Assembly: GCA_964016885.1 (NCBI GenBank)
Contig: OZ024741.1
Coordinates: forward strand, 415,041,081-415,105,080
DNA: 64,000 nucleotides
Direction: 5' to 3'
DNA from: Eledone cirrhosa
Lineage: Eukaryota > Mollusca > Cephalopoda > Octopoda > Eledonidae
Shown piece by piece: positions 62,814 through 64,000 of this stretch (the stretch's first letter is position 1; each line of letters opens with the position of its first letter). The notes under the pieces were generated by a model, which saw nothing but the letters and a program-made list of their open reading frames with translations, was not told the origin of the DNA and ran no database searches. A program made the position numbers and the translations under genes.

Positions 62814-64000
62814 TGTATCTGGCCAGAATTCTCTCAATTTATTTCTGTTCACACCAGCTGTATCTGACCAGAATTCCCTCACCTCTTTCTGTTCAAACCA
62901 GCTGTATCTGACCAGAATTCTCTCACTTCTTTCTGTTCAAACCAGCTGTATCTGCCCAGAATTCCCTCACCTCTTTCTGTTCAAACCAGCCGTATCTGCC
63001 CAGAATTCTCTTACCTCTTTCTGTTCAAACCAGCTGTATCTGCCCAGAATTCCCTCACCTCTTTCTGTTCAAACCAGCTGTATCTGACCAGAATACTCTC
63101 ACCTGTTTCTGTTCAAACCAGCTTTATCTGGCCAGAATTTTCTCACTTCTTTCTGTTCAAACCAGCTGTGTCTGACCAGAATTCTCTCACTTCTTTCTGT
63201 TCAAACCATCTGTATCTGACCAGAATTCCCTCTCCTCTTTCTGTTTAAACCATCTGTATCTGCCCAGAATTCTGTCACTTCTTTCTGTTCAAACCAGCTG
63301 TATCTGACCAGAATTCTCTCACTTCATTCTGTTCAACCCAGCTGTATCTGACCAGAATTCTCTCACCTCTTTCTGTTCAAACCAGCTGTATCTGCCCAGA
63401 ATTTCCTCACTTATTTCTGTTCAAACCAGCTGTATCTGCCCAGAAATCCCTCACCTCTTTCTGTTTAAACCAGCTGTATCTGGCCAGAATTCCCTCACTT
63501 CTTTCTGTTTAAACCTTCTGTATATGCCGACAATTTTCTCACCTCTTTCTGTTCAAACCAGCTGTATCTGACCAGAATTCTCTCACCTATTTCTGTTCAA
63601 ACCAGCCATATCTGCCCAGAATTCCCTCACCTCTTTCTGTTCAAACCAGCTGTATCTGACCAGAATTCTCTCACTTCTTTCTTTTCAAACCAGCTGTATC
63701 TGCCCAGAATTCTCTCACCTCTTTCTGTTCAAACCAGCTGTGTCTGCCCAGAATTCCTTCACCTCTTTCTGTTTAAACCAGCTGTATCTGGCCAGAATTC
63801 TCTCACTTGTTTCTGTTCAAACCAGCTGTATCTGGTCAGAATTCTCTCACTTATTTCCGTTTAAACCAGCTGTATCTGGCCAGATTTCTCTCACTTCTTT
63901 TTATTCAAACCAGCTGTATCTGCCCAGAATTCCTTCTCCTCTTTCTGTTCAAACCAGCTGTATCTGACCAGAATTCCCTCTCCTCTTTCTGTTTAAACCA
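62814..64000 (+). repeat. 42-unit HOR, copy G2, cut by the window edge
   Basis: Follows G1 at +1,849 up to about 63851. There it switches from the G1 order (CACCTCTTTCTG) to the TTATTTCCG cassette and then to units like those after the cassette in region A. The 45 bp unit is at 62835. The array continues past the window, the last four bases being the start of a new unit. Confidence 0.85.

Larger units (their letters stand above)
1..64000 (+). repeat. 44-bp tandem satellite array (about 1,454 units)
   Basis: Every line of the window reads as head-to-tail copies of one 44 bp unit. Unit landmarks are ACCAGCTGTATCTG at positions 1-14, a variable base at 15 (C, A, G or T), CAGAATTC at 17-24, CTCAC at about 26-30 and TTTCTGTTYAA at 34-44. 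The usual unit has 16 C, 14 T, 9 A and 5 G, so the plus strand is about 68% pyrimidine, and it has no CpG. The register starts at position 1 and is still in phase at 10033 (228 units). At 63997 it is shifted by +20, exactly accounted for by 28 units of 45 bp and 8 of 43 bp. No inverted unit or foreign insert was seen. Both ends are cut inside the array. The family name and host are not recognised. Confidence 0.98.

Noticed and set aside
1..64000. CRISPR array
   Set aside because: There are no unique spacers: every base of each 44 bp period belongs to the same repeating unit, and no cas genes are present.
1..64000. Human-type alpha satellite or a centromere with CENP-B boxes
   Set aside because: The unit is 44 bp, not about 171 bp, and I found no sequence resembling the CENP-B box. 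A centromeric location remains possible but is not shown.
1..64000. Telomeric repeat
   Set aside because: No TTAGGG-type or CCCTAA-type runs occur; the CCCTCAC strings are part of the 44 bp unit.
1..64000. G-quadruplex array on the minus strand
   Set aside because: Each unit has only two short GGG runs with long loops between units, so four close G-runs of three never occur in the consensus.
1..64000. Transposon, retroviral or other mobile-element insertion
   Set aside because: The 44 bp register continues without a break; no terminal repeats, target-site duplications or poly(A) tracts interrupt it.
1..64000. tRNA, rRNA or other structured RNA genes
   Set aside because: No non-repeat segment is long enough to hold one, and the only palindromes are the 6-base CAGCTG and GAATTC and the 8-base GTTTAAAC of TTTAAACC units.
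1..64000. Minus-strand coding genes
   Set aside because: The reverse complement of the unit carries TGA in TTGAAC and in GGTGAGG, which closes frames quickly in all phases; no long minus-strand frame exists.

Overview
The whole 64 kb window is one uninterrupted tandem satellite (or giant minisatellite) array. The basic unit is 44 bp, always in the same orientation, and the array runs off both ends of the window. I see no unique sequence, no RNA gene, no transposon insertion, no inversion and no credible protein-coding gene. In the register used here (unit starts at ACCAGC), landmarks are CAGCTG at unit positions 3-8, GAATTC at 19-24, a pyrimidine-rich stretch at about 24-42, and TTCAAA or TTTAAA running across the unit boundary. 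Counting by register, the window holds 1,454 complete units plus 4 bases. All length variation is explained by 28 units of 45 bp and 8 units of 43 bp, net +20 bases, which closes exactly on position 63997.

The sequence suggests a eukaryotic genome, most likely heterochromatic, pericentromeric or subtelomeric DNA of an animal. Evidence: the array size, nested higher-order repeats (HORs), a consensus unit without CpG, and a site found in the CpG, TpG and CpA states expected from decay of a methylated CpG. The species and the satellite family cannot be named from sequence alone; I do not recognise the unit as a satellite I know.

Layout. (A) 1-7516: a 46-unit HOR of 2,024 bp, with one copy expanded to 2,860 bp. 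(B) 7517-18439: less regular, with one 2.0-2.35 kb block present twice and small local duplications. (C) 18440-22273: three adjacent, nearly identical copies of a 29-unit, 1,278 bp HOR. (D) 22274-39576: large HORs with anchor spacings of 5,240, 3,788, 3,920 and 2,907 bp, including a 1,232 bp direct duplication. (E) 39577-51858: mixed modules, with two adjacent copies of a 38-unit, 1,671 bp HOR. (F) 51859-60039: a 5,059 bp unit whose first part matches the left end of the window at an offset of exactly 49,518 bp. (G) 60040-64000: a 925 bp duplication and then a 1,849 bp HOR that runs off the window.

The many plus-strand reading frames (up to 431 codons) are by-products. The common unit has no stop codon in any forward frame, and because 44 is not a multiple of 3 a frame passes through all three phases and returns after 132 bp, giving a 44-residue pseudo-repeat. 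Frames end only at two unit variants, GACC (giving TGA) and TTTAAA (giving TAA). The features worth attention are the nested amplification history, the partition of the array by indel lineage, and the strand-asymmetric splice-like signals and E-box motifs repeated in most units.
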